A stretch of 64,000 nucleotides of DNA, taken from assembly GCA_022605955.1 (NCBI GenBank), contig JAKCOZ010000015.1:6205287-6269286 (forward strand), in the 5' to 3' direction. This DNA is from Rallus limicola (lineage: Eukaryota > Chordata > Aves > Gruiformes > Rallidae). Every line of letters begins with the position of its first letter. Positions within the stretch are counted from its first letter, which is position 1. The notes beneath the pieces are model-generated. The model worked only from the letters and a program-made list of their open reading frames with translations, made no database searches and was not told the DNA's origin. This document shows, piece after piece, positions 12,801 to 64,000 of the stretch. The position numbers and the translations under genes are program-made.

Positions 12801-13963
12801 CAAACTGTAAAAACAGCTTCATATGGGAAAGCTGGGGGGCAGCCTTGACAGAAACGTTTGCAGCTAAGGTTCACTCCATCAACTTTGAGCATTCACTTAC
12901 TCAGCCATTGATATAACTGTTTCTAAGTACTAATTAATTCTCAGAGCCAGACATTCAAGGATCAGTCCCCTTTTCCTACTTCTCAAAGGAAGAAAACATG
13001 GTTCTGCAGTCGAAAAGTACACAGTGGCATATGGTGCATGAGCTAACTTACCAGGGAGCTTACAGCTTTACAGAACAATTACACCAAAGTAATAAAATAA
13101 ACCAGCATACAGACTGGGGAGTGAGGATGAGAATCGAGGCAGAGGAGATCTCAGGACCTGCAATAGCTGAGTTTCTCAAAAGCACATACTGCCTTGTCTG
13201 TGGCACACCAGTAAAGCATTCATTCCTATTCTGCTACAGAACTGAGAGAAACATTTTTAGCAAACACTTTGGAGTATATTAGTTTTAAGAAATCCCAGAC
13301 AAGATAACTTCAGCAGCTAAACTCACATTTGCATGTAATGGTGAGTTTATAGAAGTCTTCTCCATATATTTTCGAAAGGATGACTAGAGAGATTGAACCT
13401 GAAGGTTCAATGTAAAAAGAATGCACTCCCCTTTTGTTGTGCTTATTAATTTACTGCTTCCTGAATGCTTTTGTGCTTCTGAAATTGCTCAGTTAGCTTA
13501 ACAAAGTTCTGATGGAACTGGAATTCCTTCAACTGAGTGCTGCAAGGAGTTTGGTGGGATGACTTGAAGGGATATTCTGTGTAATATATGTATTACATCA
13601 GAAGTGAAAAATTGTAGTTTAATGGTCAGAGGAGAAATTCCGAATTCTGTAATCTTAATTAATGATCCTGAGCTACTTAGAGTCCCTCTGTGCCACATGT
13701 GCCTATTTCGTAAAGTGAGAATGACAAGACTTAGAGCAACAATGCAGCACTTAGGATAATGTTTGCATGATGCTCCCAAGTTTTGGATATAATACACTAA
13801 CTAAATGCAAAGTATTATTATCCTCTGTCAATTTTATTTCTCTGAATTGCACACCTGAATGTCAATAGTTGTATTTAAAGTATTCAATATTGAATGATGC
13901 CCTAATATATCTGCATTTTAATAAATGGGAAAACTGTATTAAAGGATTAAACTTCAATTCAGT

Positions 13964-14544
13964 TGTCGTGGTTTCACCCCGGCTTGGGCCGAGATCCACG
14001 CAGCTGCCTGCTCCTTAAAGTAAAAGAGCAGGAGAAAAGGGAAAGGGGGGGGAAACAAGGGAAGGGAAAAGGAAGGGGCAAATAACTCCAAAACCAAGAA
14101 ACTAAGAGGCCCGTGGGTTGGGATAAGGATAGTTTACTAAGATAACAGAAAGATAAAATATAACAATGCTAACAGGACTTTAGAGCAAAAGAATATGAAA
14201 CTTGATACACAATGCAGTTTCTCACCAAACCACACAACTCAGGCTGTACCACCCAGAGCCGTCCCGGAACCCGACCGTCCCCCAAGACCCTCGCGTCCCG
14301 GCCGCTCGCGTCCCAGAACCGCCCCCCTTCTTCCTCCCATCAGCCCCCTTTTATCCTGGGCAGGATGTAATTGGCATGGAATACTCTCTTTGGCCCATCT
14401 GGGTCACCTGTCCTGGCTTTGACTGTCTGACTGCAACTAAAACATCAGGGTGTTATCAGCACTGCTTTCATTTTAAGTCCCAAACACAGCATTCCATCCG
14501 CTGCTACAAATGAAGTTAACTCTATCCGGACTGAAACCAGGACA
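13964..14544 (-). mobile_element. Solo LTR of an avian endogenous retrovirus
   Basis: The 581-bp segment has inverted ends: TGTCGTGGTTTCA on the left and TGAAACCAGGACA on the right, giving TG...CA termini. It is flanked by an identical 5-bp target duplication TCAGT (13959-13963 and 14545-14549). Read on the minus strand it starts TGTCCTGGTTTCAG and continues with phrases such as GTTAACTT and TGATAACACCCTGATG, which I know from widespread bird LTRs. No gag, pol or env reading frame is next to it, so it is a solo LTR left by LTR-LTR recombination. A 5-bp duplication is typical of some ERV classes; the subfamily was not determined. Confidence 0.85.
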
Positions 14545-14767
14545 TCAGTCTATCTCAATGTATCATACAAGGCTCAGAGCTTAGTTGACTGGTGTCAAGT
14601 CACATGCAGGAAAAACTGCAGTTAGGGAACTCGAATCTAGGAGGAAAAAATAGCAAAATATGTAGACAGAATACAGAAGTAGCAAAATTCATTCCAGAAT
14701 TCAGACAACTGTTTACTGCAGGAGCAGTATCTGCACAAGTATTAAGCTATCCCTTAATTTGGACTAC

Positions 14768-15281
14768 AAAGCAGCATCTTCACTGAGGTTGCACCTCGAG
14801 TACTGTATTCAGTTTTGGGCCCCTCACTACAAGAAAGACATTGTGGTCCCGGAGCATGTTCAGAGAAGGGCAACCTGGCTGGGGAAGGGGATGGAGAGTA
14901 AACCTTATGAGGAGCGGCTGAGGGAGCTGGGGTTGTTTTGCCTGGAGAAAAGGAGGCTGAGGGGGGATCTTATCAGCATCTACAGTTACCTGACAGGACC
15001 GTGCAGAGAGGTGGGGGTTGGTCTCTTCACCCAAGCAAAAGGTGACAGGATGATGGGGAATGGACTCACGCTGTGCCAGGGCAGGTTCAGATTAGACATT
15101 AGGAAAAAATTCTTTACCCAAAGGGTTGTTGGGCACTGGAACAGGCTGCCCAGGGAGGGGTTGAGTCACTGTATTTAAAAGATGGGTAGATCAGGTGCTC
15201 AGGGATATGGTTTAGTAGAAGATGGGTATAGTTAGACTCAGTGATCTCAAAGGTCTTTTACAACCTAGTGATTCTGATTGA
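14768..15281 (+). mobile_element. CR1 LINE, truncated 3' end
   Basis: The segment encodes the end of the CR1 second reading frame (plus frame 14759-15178). Characteristic phrases are [38 protein letters not shown] and HWNRLPREG. It ends with the CR1 3' tail GTGATCTCAAAGGTCTTTTACAACCTAGTGATTCT. CR1 is the main non-LTR retrotransposon of birds; most copies are 5'-truncated, as here. The frame is open for about 139 codons but has no reverse-transcriptase core and no start of its own, so it is a relic and not a host gene. Confidence 0.92.
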
Positions 15282-18200
15282 AAGATATGCTTTACTTCAA
15301 CTGCCTTTCACAAATAACTTCCCAGCTTCACAGCCATTATGATCTTTTCTCTGTTGTGATATGCAGCAGCAATTCTAGCCAAAATCATGGTTCTTTGATC
15401 CCTGAGGAAATAAATAGCAGAGTCAGCTACACAGTGCTAAAACGTGCTCACCCAAGGGCCACTAAGAGTTATTGAGAAGTTTATCCTCTTGATCATGGCA
15501 ACTGCCTTTTTATGCATTAATACATGAAAGAGTAAACAAAATCAATGAAAATTGGTCTAAAAAAATATGATGACTTTAACAAAGAATACCTTTGGTACAA
15601 TTAAAGAACATTCAAACACAAAACAGCCTAACCTAGGCAGATAAAGCTGCCTGAACATTTTTTAATGTCCCTTGATTTTTATCCACAATCTTAGTGTAGC
15701 TGTGTTAATAAAGACAGTGGAAGTTGTCATAGTGGGCTCTTCCAATGTGACAGTATAATAGATAAGAAAAAAATAGAAAAATGGGATACTGACTATTTTG
15801 AACTTTCTATTAGCAAGATACTAACAGGATCTATCAGTTTATTTTACTGAATAAGCAATTCAAATGGCTTTGGATGCAAGAGAAGCAGAGAAAAACAAAT
15901 TAGGGTAAGGAATTGAGAAGCTTACTACCAGTATGGCCATGCCTCGAGAATATCCCAGGTGTGGTTTCCTGTAAAATATTTGCAGTGTTTTCCAGTTATT
16001 AAAAAAGGCCAGAGGCCACACGGCTTTAAGAGAACAAAACAAATTTCTTGGAATTTCTTGGACTGGAGTTCTGCTTTGATTAAGGTGTGGTGAGAACAAC
16101 CAACCTCCCTTTTGAGAGGGAGAAAAAAAATTCTTTTTTCTCGGTCAGTGAGGACATCTAGTGGGTAATGAGAATAATTCTGGGCTTCTGCGGCAAATAC
16201 TGTGTTATCAATGCAAGTTTATTAAGAAGGGTGCAATTTCCAAGTGGATCCTGCCATCTGGTAGATAATTCCCATATTTTTTTCAGGAAATGTGGCACCC
16301 AGCAAAGGAAACGTTAGTGTAGGTGCAGATTTTGGCTCCACTGCTTCATCTAAAACGACTCCATCTCATTCTCTGTGATAGCACAACTAATGAAAATGAC
16401 TAAAAGATTCACTTCCAGTTAATTTCTAATCTCAAGATTTTAATACAGAAGCACCGTAGACACATCAGAATACTTACACAGCAGGTCCAAAGTTCTGCAG
16501 ACTGCTGTATCATTTGGCTGTCATCAGACATGCTAGAGGACTATCCTAACTTAGCTGGGATGGCTCATGTTCCTAAAAATGAGGTATAAAAGTACACCTG
16601 CAAGTTTGGTGCATGTGGATTATCCCCCCTCCCCAGCCACAGAATGAGAATTAGTTCATTTGGAAGTGCCAAATTAAGTTGACATGCTTATGCATACATA
16701 TTGGCTTTTGTTGACTAAGTACAATGGCAAAGTTATTAAATTTTATCAAATTATTTGTCTAGTGAAGAATTAGTAACAGAACTATTATTGTTAACACCAT
16801 GAGAAATAGCTCATGAAAACAATTTACACTCCTGATATCAAATTCAAAAATATCTTTAAAAATTATACATACTTGACACTGGAATAAATAATTTCTACAC
16901 AGTCATTTTAGAGTCTAAAATAGAAATATAAAAATCAATTGTGAGATGTACAGTCTATACATGCACAGACCTATGAGTACGCACACCAGGCTAACACAGA
17001 ATTGCCTCTGAGATCTCCACCAGTTAAAATCTGTAAGAGTTCCTGCTGAAAGAGATGTACATTTGTGTATGGTAATGGTTAAAAGCATCTTAGTATCCCC
17101 TAATTCCAATAATGTTTCTATTTTTAACAATATTTATATTCCTTATAACTTTGTTAAGTCTATCAAGGTATCTTGTGTTTAAAGTGACACGATTCAACTA
17201 CAAAAATGCCTTAAAAGAAACACATAGCACCCAGTGCTACACATTGGCACTGTGCAATTAAAAGTAATGCCTCCTGTAATTAAATTGAATGCCTTGAATA
17301 AAATCCAACACCTTTCATTTTGATCAGGTATAATTTAGTCTTCAGAAACAACATGGTCAGACCTGGGAACTGAACTCTGTGTCCCTCTACCTGGCAATCT
17401 AATTTCCTCCTCTGTAGATGTGAGTAATCCCTCAACTCAGTTCTTTGTGGGGGTGACAACTGTTCCTTAGTATCATATCAAAGTGTTTACAGGAGAGGCT
17501 CCTGCCTGTGCCAGTGAAATTAGTGACAATGCTCACAGAAGTCTTCCAACATGGCAACTGCAAGAGATGCCTTTTTCAGTGTTCTTCCACTATTTATTTG
17601 AGTATTCATTGCTATAGCAAACTTCCAATTTTGCAGCTGTATGGCATAGGACTTTTTGACAGTATATTTTGTCTGCCAATGTTTTGTGATGTTGTTCACT
17701 GAGAATGCTGTACAAAATTAATTTAAATCCTTAAATGGAAAGCATCATATAAACTTAAATGTTTTTCATTAAAACTTAGAACAGAATATATTCTGAATTA
17801 AATAATTCAGAGAAGTTATCTTCTCCAAAACATATTGAGTCCATATTCCTCAAGAATTTGCTTGTATTTTATTATCTTCAATCTTCCCTTGCTGCAAGAC
17901 TTTGGTTGGGGAAACTGAAAGTCCTATCTGCAGAAATACATGCCAAAACCGCCCAGCAGATTTGTTCCTTGTTTTTAATAGTTGATTACTATTTTTATGT
18001 TTACCACACTTTTATTTGCTCATACAAAGATATCACAAGGTACACCCTAGCTGCCACAATCGATTAACTCCAGCATAAATTCCAGATGAACTTTGTTCTA
18101 GCCACTTCCCTGAAGATCCCAGGCACAGAGAGATCTTTGAAGCTGCCTCTTTTTCGTATATTGTAAGACTTCATTGTGCTCATACATGTATATCAGCAGT

Positions 18201-19065
18201 TCTAGATGTAAATTTCATTTACTTCCCAAGTCAGCTAGTCTGTATAAAAAAATGAGAGTCCAAGACTGCAAGTCTACCAGACGCATCTCCCATTTCACTG
18301 AAGCTACAACTGTTCTGCAGAAATCTAATTCCTTGGATCTGGATTTCTGTGTCCCTCTGCCCTGTTTTGGTATTATTTCTCATAACCTATGTTATGGACT
18401 GACAGCTGTTTCATAAACCACATAATTGAAATGTAACTGTTCAAAGCTAGGTTATACTTCTGTGGAGACTGCATAACAACATTCCAGCTTTTTTTATTGG
18501 ATGTCATCAATTTTGTCCTGGTTCCAGCCACAGCAGAGTTTACCTCCCCAAGTATTCAGCAGAGGTGAACTGAGCTAGCCCAGGTGAGCTGAGCTAGCCC
18601 AGGCGGTTTTCCACACCACCTGACATTACTCCCCCAAAAAAGGGGCTGCTCAGGGAGGGGTGCTCCTGGGTGTTTCCAGGGCAGTCTGAGTGCAATTTTG
18701 AAATTTGTGAAATTTCTGGAAGGCTGATTTGGCTGATGCTCCACAGTAAGGTCCCTTATCCCAACATCAGGTCTAAATTTGCATCATTAGCTGCTACAAA
18801 ATTTTCCCCTAATGCTGCCTGAACAATTGTCTTTTTATGTGACCTTGTCCATGTTTATCCAACTGGCATCTTTCCCCCTGAGGCTTCCTTTCTGTTTTGC
18901 TGGCAGCTTCTGCAATATGGGTGTTACTGCAGTATTGTGTGCTCCAGAATAGAAGGCAGCTCTGGCAAATACGTTTTCCCTGATACACAAGTGATATAAA
19001 CTAAAGAGGTGATGCTTGTTTTGTAGAAATAGTACTCAAGATCTGCAAAATTCAATAGACTTGTT
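15282..19065. other. HRH1-ATG7 intergenic DNA without recognised genes
   Basis: AT-rich sequence with only short, unrelated open frames on both strands. The region near 17380-17440 weakly resembles a reversed MIR-type SINE, which I could not confirm. A 19-bp tandem duplication lies at 18564-18601. No RNA gene, exon or promoter is recognised. Confidence 0.5.
18564..18601. repeat. 19-bp tandem duplication
   Basis: Two adjacent 19-bp copies (18564-18582 and 18583-18601) share CTGAGCTAGCCCA and differ at one base. They contain NheI-like GCTAGC palindromes. This is a short local duplication of no known family. Confidence 0.75.
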
Positions 19066-19575
19066 GGAAAATTTAGGTTGGGACTTCTGGATGGCATCTA
19101 GTCCAATCTCTAGCACAAAACAGAACTACTATCAAAGTGAGATCACCTTTCTCAGAGGTTTGTGCAATTGAGTACCCAGGGATGGAGATTACAGTCTCCC
19201 TGAGAACCTATTCCTTAACCAGCCACATTAGGCCAATTTTTCTCAATATATTAATTTGTCATTTTCCATGTTTTGACGTGTGCCTTTTCTCTTGCCACTT
19301 TTTGCTGTGCACCTCAGAGAATGTCTCCTCCTCTGCTCTAGGTTATACAAGACTTCTGTTACATCCCCTTTAGCCTAACTTTCTGCACAGGAAGCAAATC
19401 AGCTCTCCCAGCTTCTCATGTCATTTGCTGCAGCCCCCAGACTGTTTAATTGATTGTTAGTTATCTCTGTCTTGTAGTGAGAAGCTGGAGTGGGACACAA
19501 ACTGGACATAACTCCAGGTGCAGCCCCAGGACTGCCAATTAGAGGGAAACAGTCACACCTGACCTGCTGCATTTC
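19066..19575 (-). mobile_element. CR1 LINE fragment, reversed
   Basis: Plus-strand reading gives the reverse complement of a CR1 3' end. The phrases come in the right order: TAGGTTGGGACTTCTGGATG, ATCTAGTCCAATCTC, GGGATGGAGATTACA, GCTGTGCACCTCAGAGAATG, CCCCTTTAGCCTAACTTTCT, AACTGGACATAACTCCAGGT. The copy is old and has many small indels. It ends about 160 bp before a second reversed CR1 piece. Confidence 0.85.
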
Positions 19576-19736
19576 ACAACCCAGCTGCAACATGGTTATT
19601 TCTCACAGCTGAGGGATGTGTTGCTTGCTCACACTGAGTCCCTAAATCATGTGATGGAAGATCATGATCATATTCAGATCAAGCAAATCCTTGTGCAGCA
19701 GTCACAACTGCAGTGAAAGGAAACACAGTTCTTATC

Positions 19737-19903
19737 ATAAAACCATAGAAAGGTTTGGGTCAGAAGGGCCCTCAGAGCCCCCTCAGCACCATCCCTACCA
19801 CGGGCAGGGACACCTTCCACTGGCCCAGGGTGCCCCAGGGCTCGTCCAACCTGGCCCTGAACTCAGGGATCCAGGGGCAGCCCCAGCTGCTCTGGGAAAT
19901 ATC
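19737..19903 (-). mobile_element. CR1 LINE fragment, reversed, abutting the ATG7 CpG island
   Basis: The stretch matches the reverse complement of the youngest-type CR1 3' end: ACCATAGAAAGGTTTGGGTC, GAAGGGCCCTCAGAG, CACGGGCAGGGACACCTTCC, GTCCAACCTGGCCCTGAACT, CCCCAGCTGCTCTGGG. It is less decayed than the copy at 19066-19575. Its left end gives the insertion edge, and its right end lies about 20 bp from the start of the CpG-rich ATG7 promoter. Confidence 0.88.
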
Positions 19904-20004
19904 GTGCCGCTTCATTTCCCACTGACATGGTGGCGAAGCGAGCGCACCTCATGCTAGCTCGTCAGTTCGCCCGCTCGCCCCACAAGGCTGAAGCCCGCGG
20001 AGAT

Positions 20005-20041
20005 GGGGCGGGCTGGGCTGGGCTGGGCTGGGCTGGGCTGG
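20005..20041 (+). repeat. GGGCT tandem repeat, G-quadruplex-type
   Basis: After GGGGC the plus strand runs through six perfect GGCTG units (20011-20040). This gives successive GGG triplets separated by CT, which satisfies the usual G3N1-7 quadruplex rule several times over. It sits about 270-300 bp upstream of the likely ATG7 start site. Confidence 0.85.
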
Positions 20042-20263
20042 ACTGCAGCCGGGGCGCGCCACCGCGCCCTTGGCGGCACAAGACGAGGCGACACCTGGGC
20101 AGAGCCGGCGGGCGCTGAGGTACGGCCACCGGAGCCACGAACGGCCACCTCACCCCGCCCGGGGGTAGCGGTCAGCGGATCGGACCGCCTCGCACGACCG
20201 CGAGCTCAGCGATCCGCAGCGCGTGCGTAAAACCCGCCACCTGACGCCAGCCCCCGCTCCCGT

Positions 20264-20269
20264 CACGTG
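20264..20269. promoter_or_regulatory. ATG7: E-box CACGTG in CLEAR-like context
   Basis: The core CACGTG is set in GTCACGTGGC, close to the CLEAR consensus GTCACGTGAC bound by TFEB/TFE3/MITF factors, which are known to control lysosome and autophagy genes. It would also suit USF or MYC/MAX. It lies 11 bp upstream of the CRE. Confidence 0.6.
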
Positions 20270-20279
20270 GCGGGGCGGG

Positions 20280-20287
20280 TGACGTCA
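20280..20287. promoter_or_regulatory. ATG7: Perfect CRE palindrome TGACGTCA
   Basis: The full palindromic cAMP-response element for CREB/ATF factors is present, directly preceded by a GC box GGGGCGGG (20272-20279) for SP/KLF factors. The probable first exon follows within 50 bp, which is the usual distance for a functional CRE. Confidence 0.7.
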
Positions 20288-20299
20288 CTGCGCCGTGCC

Positions 20300-20335
20300 A
20301 GCACGCAATGCAGGAAGTAAAGCGCAGTGTGGCTG
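20300..20335 (+). other. ATG7: Probable non-coding exon 1 of ATG7 (donor at 20336)
   Basis: A donor-like GGCTG followed by GTGAGC begins an intron at 20336, just downstream of the CRE and an ETS-type CAGGAAGTAAAG. The acceptor at 22279 would join this leader to the start-codon exon, giving a 1944-bp first intron. The 5' limit is a guess; the transcription start cannot be read from sequence. Confidence 0.5.
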
Positions 20336-22279
20336 GTGAGCGGTTCACGCGTGTGCGGGGGGCGCTGAGGGTGGCTCGTCCGCCCGCCCCCTTACCCGAG
20401 CTCCCGCTGCCTTCGCGTTCCCGCTTCGCCCTCCCTCGAGGTCGGTGCGTCCCGGGTCGCTGGAGCCGGCCCGCCGCGCGCTCCTGGGCGGGAGAGCCTT
20501 GGGGCGGGAGCTGGGGTTCCAGGCGCGCAGAGGCGGGCGGGGGCCGCCCCGTGCGGTGCGGCCGGTCCCGGGCCGGTCTGAGGAGCGGCCGAGGGCATCG
20601 CCTGCCGCGCTCCGAGGGGGAAGCTCGGCCGGGTGGCGGAGGCGGCCTTGTGCCGTCAGTCACGGTGCGAGGATGGGTTTGAGAGCGGCGCTGGCCGGGG
20701 CGCAGCCTTTCCTGGGATGCCGGGGTAGGAACAGCGATTTCCCTTGTCACCTGTGAACGGAGGAGGCCCTCGAGCTGCCCGCCGCAGGAGTTCGTAGGAG
20801 GGCTGCCTTCCAGGCGCTACGCGGAGTTGTTCTAAAACCTGACACTTCGCGGTAGCTTTAAACTGATAACTGTACTCCCACAGCACGTTAATTGTGTCTG
20901 ATTTCTTTGTGTTAATAAAAAGAGATTTGAGAGGTTTTCCAAGTAGGCTGTTTAAGTTCACACTGCCAGGAACTCCAGCTGCTGTTAAAAGTCATGAAAA
21001 CTTAAAAAAAAAAAAGGAAAATGGTGGGGGGGGGGGGGGAGGGTGGCAGAATATCATATTTACAATATGCCATTAAAACCGAGACATCACAATGGAACAG
21101 AAACATTTAACTTTCACTGTGAAAAGTAAGGAAAACCTCAAACCTACACCCAAAAAACCACATTCTGCACCTTACCAGTGAGTAAGGAAATAATTTACAG
21201 TAGAAAGATAAGCTGTATAAACTGAATGTAGAAAACATAGCTGGATTACGCCAAAGACTAAGGAAGTATTGTGTAAGACGCAGCATAACTTACTTTCTCA
21301 GGTTGGCTTTGGTACAGCTGAGAAGCTTTCTCTGAAGAGCTGGCTATTTGGCAGTTAAGAAATTAAACCCACCTCTTGTTCCTTCTCCTCTGCTCCAAAA
21401 AAAGCATGAAAGAAAAGCATGTAAGCTCTGTGTCACAAATGTCTTCACAGCACAATAAACATGGAATCGTTTGATTCAAATCCAGGCTCCAGTAAAGCAG
21501 ACTAGATTTAGGTTGATGTCAGATAATGCAGCTCTACGAGGACCTTTATTTTGACTTTTCTGTATGTAGAATCCTACCAAACACTGTTTCATGTGTAAAG
21601 TTATGCAGGGTCAGTAACAAAAGGCAATCGCTGGTGTTACGTTGTGTGAACTAAAACATTTAGCTATTTCAAACACAGCTAATTGAAGGAATAATTTCAC
21701 AAATGTTTGAGTTTACATGGTTGATTTGATAAGCATTGTGAACAAAACCTAAACAAATAGCTGTTGATCTCCCTTCTGGACTTAAAAAACAGCAGTTACT
21801 AGCTTTGTAGGTAAATGTGTTGTGATGCATAGTATATGCTTGTATCTCTAAGAGGAGTTTTAAAACTAGTATTTTAAAATCTTATTTTTATTATGGAACA
21901 AATCTTTGTGTTTGTAACTTCTATGCTTATCTTAGCTAGATAGTCAAAGGCAGAATGGAGTGTGTAAAAGGGGGATCTTCCCTCCTCTAGTTGTGTATTT
22001 GAACACACCGTGTCACAGACTGTGCTTCTGCAACTTGTGCCTTAATATGTGTAGGTGTGGACAGGAATGATGCCTATGAACAGTAAGTAAAGGAGATTCG
22101 TGAGGGCAACATATTTTGAATTTTCAAGAAAATAAACATGGAGCCAAATCACCTCATGGTAAAGTGAATGTTGCTTCTAATGTGGATAAGGTGACTGTTA
22201 TGCCTAGTTGAAGTAGAGCTTTGAGTACTCAGGAGTAATCTGTTTAATTATGTACTTACCAGGTGTATCTGTTTCACAG
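20336..22279 (+). other. ATG7: ATG7 intron 1
   Basis: The first part is still CpG-island sequence; the rest is AT-rich and holds no recognised exon or transposon. A 12-bp A-run (21004-21015) and a 14-bp G-run (21026-21039) lie close together. The 3' end, GTATCTGTTTCACAG, is a good acceptor. Confidence 0.55.
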
Positions 22280-22297
22280 TGATCGTTAACTAAAATC

Positions 22298-64000
<41,703 letters not shown>

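Larger units (their letters stand above)
11739..13963 (+). other. HRH1 3' untranslated region and intergenic DNA
   Basis: The AT-rich sequence after the HRH1 stop is expected to hold its 3' UTR. Candidate poly(A) signals are ATTAAA at 12136 and AATAAA at 12601, 13091 and 13920; the true end cannot be chosen from sequence alone. About 13670-13735 faintly resembles an old MIR/CORE-SINE, which I do not claim. No coding exon is seen. Confidence 0.5.
19925..20720 (+). promoter_or_regulatory. ATG7: CpG-island promoter of ATG7
   Basis: Base composition changes abruptly from AT-rich to strongly GC-rich with dense CpG dinucleotides over about 800 bp, then returns to AT-rich. This is the only such island in the window, and it lies about 2 kb before the ATG7 start codon on the same strand. 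It contains a G-triplet run (20005-20041), an E-box (20264), a GC box (20272), a CRE (20280) and an ETS-like CAGGAAGT near 20310. No TATA box is evident, as expected for a housekeeping gene. Long open frames inside it are a by-product of high GC. Confidence 0.85.

Noticed and set aside
14759..15178. 139-codon plus-strand open frame as a host gene
   Set aside because: Its phrases are the C-terminal end of the CR1 LINE reading frame; it is a transposon remnant without a start of its own.
17380..17440. Possible MIR-type SINE
   Set aside because: Only a loose resemblance to the family tail; not enough to claim without an alignment.
20172..20750. 192-codon minus-strand open frame and several other frames in the CpG island
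   Set aside because: High GC removes stop codons by chance. The product is Arg/Pro/Ala-rich without domains, and the region is explained as the ATG7 promoter.

Overview
The window reads as nuclear DNA of a bird. The evidence is a typical vertebrate intron-exon layout, several CR1 (chicken repeat 1) LINE fragments, an avian-type solo retroviral LTR, and two genes whose proteins I recognise as close homologues of human HRH1 and ATG7. These two genes are neighbours in human 3p25, and I recall the same block on chicken chromosome 12. The species cannot be fixed from the sequence alone. No bacterial, phage or CRISPR-type system is present, and I found no credible novel multi-gene system.

Layout. 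Positions 1-10193 hold no recognisable coding sequence and are most simply the 5' flank or 5'-UTR intron of HRH1. A splice acceptor ending at 10193 opens an exon with the whole HRH1 coding frame (10311-11738, plus strand, 475 aa). The HRH1-ATG7 interval (11739-19900) holds a 581-bp solo LTR with a 5-bp target duplication and several CR1 fragments. A CpG-rich promoter at about 19925-20720 carries a run of G-triplets, an E-box inside a CLEAR-like context, a GC box and a perfect CRE palindrome. A probable non-coding first exon of ATG7 with a donor at 20336 follows.

ATG7 fills the rest. I could place 17 coding exons (exons 2-18, 22298-63443) with consistent GT-AG borders and phases. They add up to 2097 nt, or 699 codons. 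The conserved last exon, about 10 codons in human, is not in the window, so the gene runs off the right edge. The reconstructed protein has the N-terminal E2-binding half, the ATP-binding GAGTLGC loop and the catalytic cysteine in [10 protein letters not shown], so it appears functional.

The two genes are not known to act together. HRH1 is a Gq-coupled plasma-membrane histamine receptor. ATG7 is the cytosolic E1-like enzyme that activates ATG12 and the ATG8/LC3 family in autophagy. The points most worth a second look are a possible alternative last exon of ATG7 at 63823-63930, the E-box/CRE promoter pair, the skippable 81-nt exon 17 that carries one of two CxxC pairs, and a GC-rich open-frame island in intron 16.
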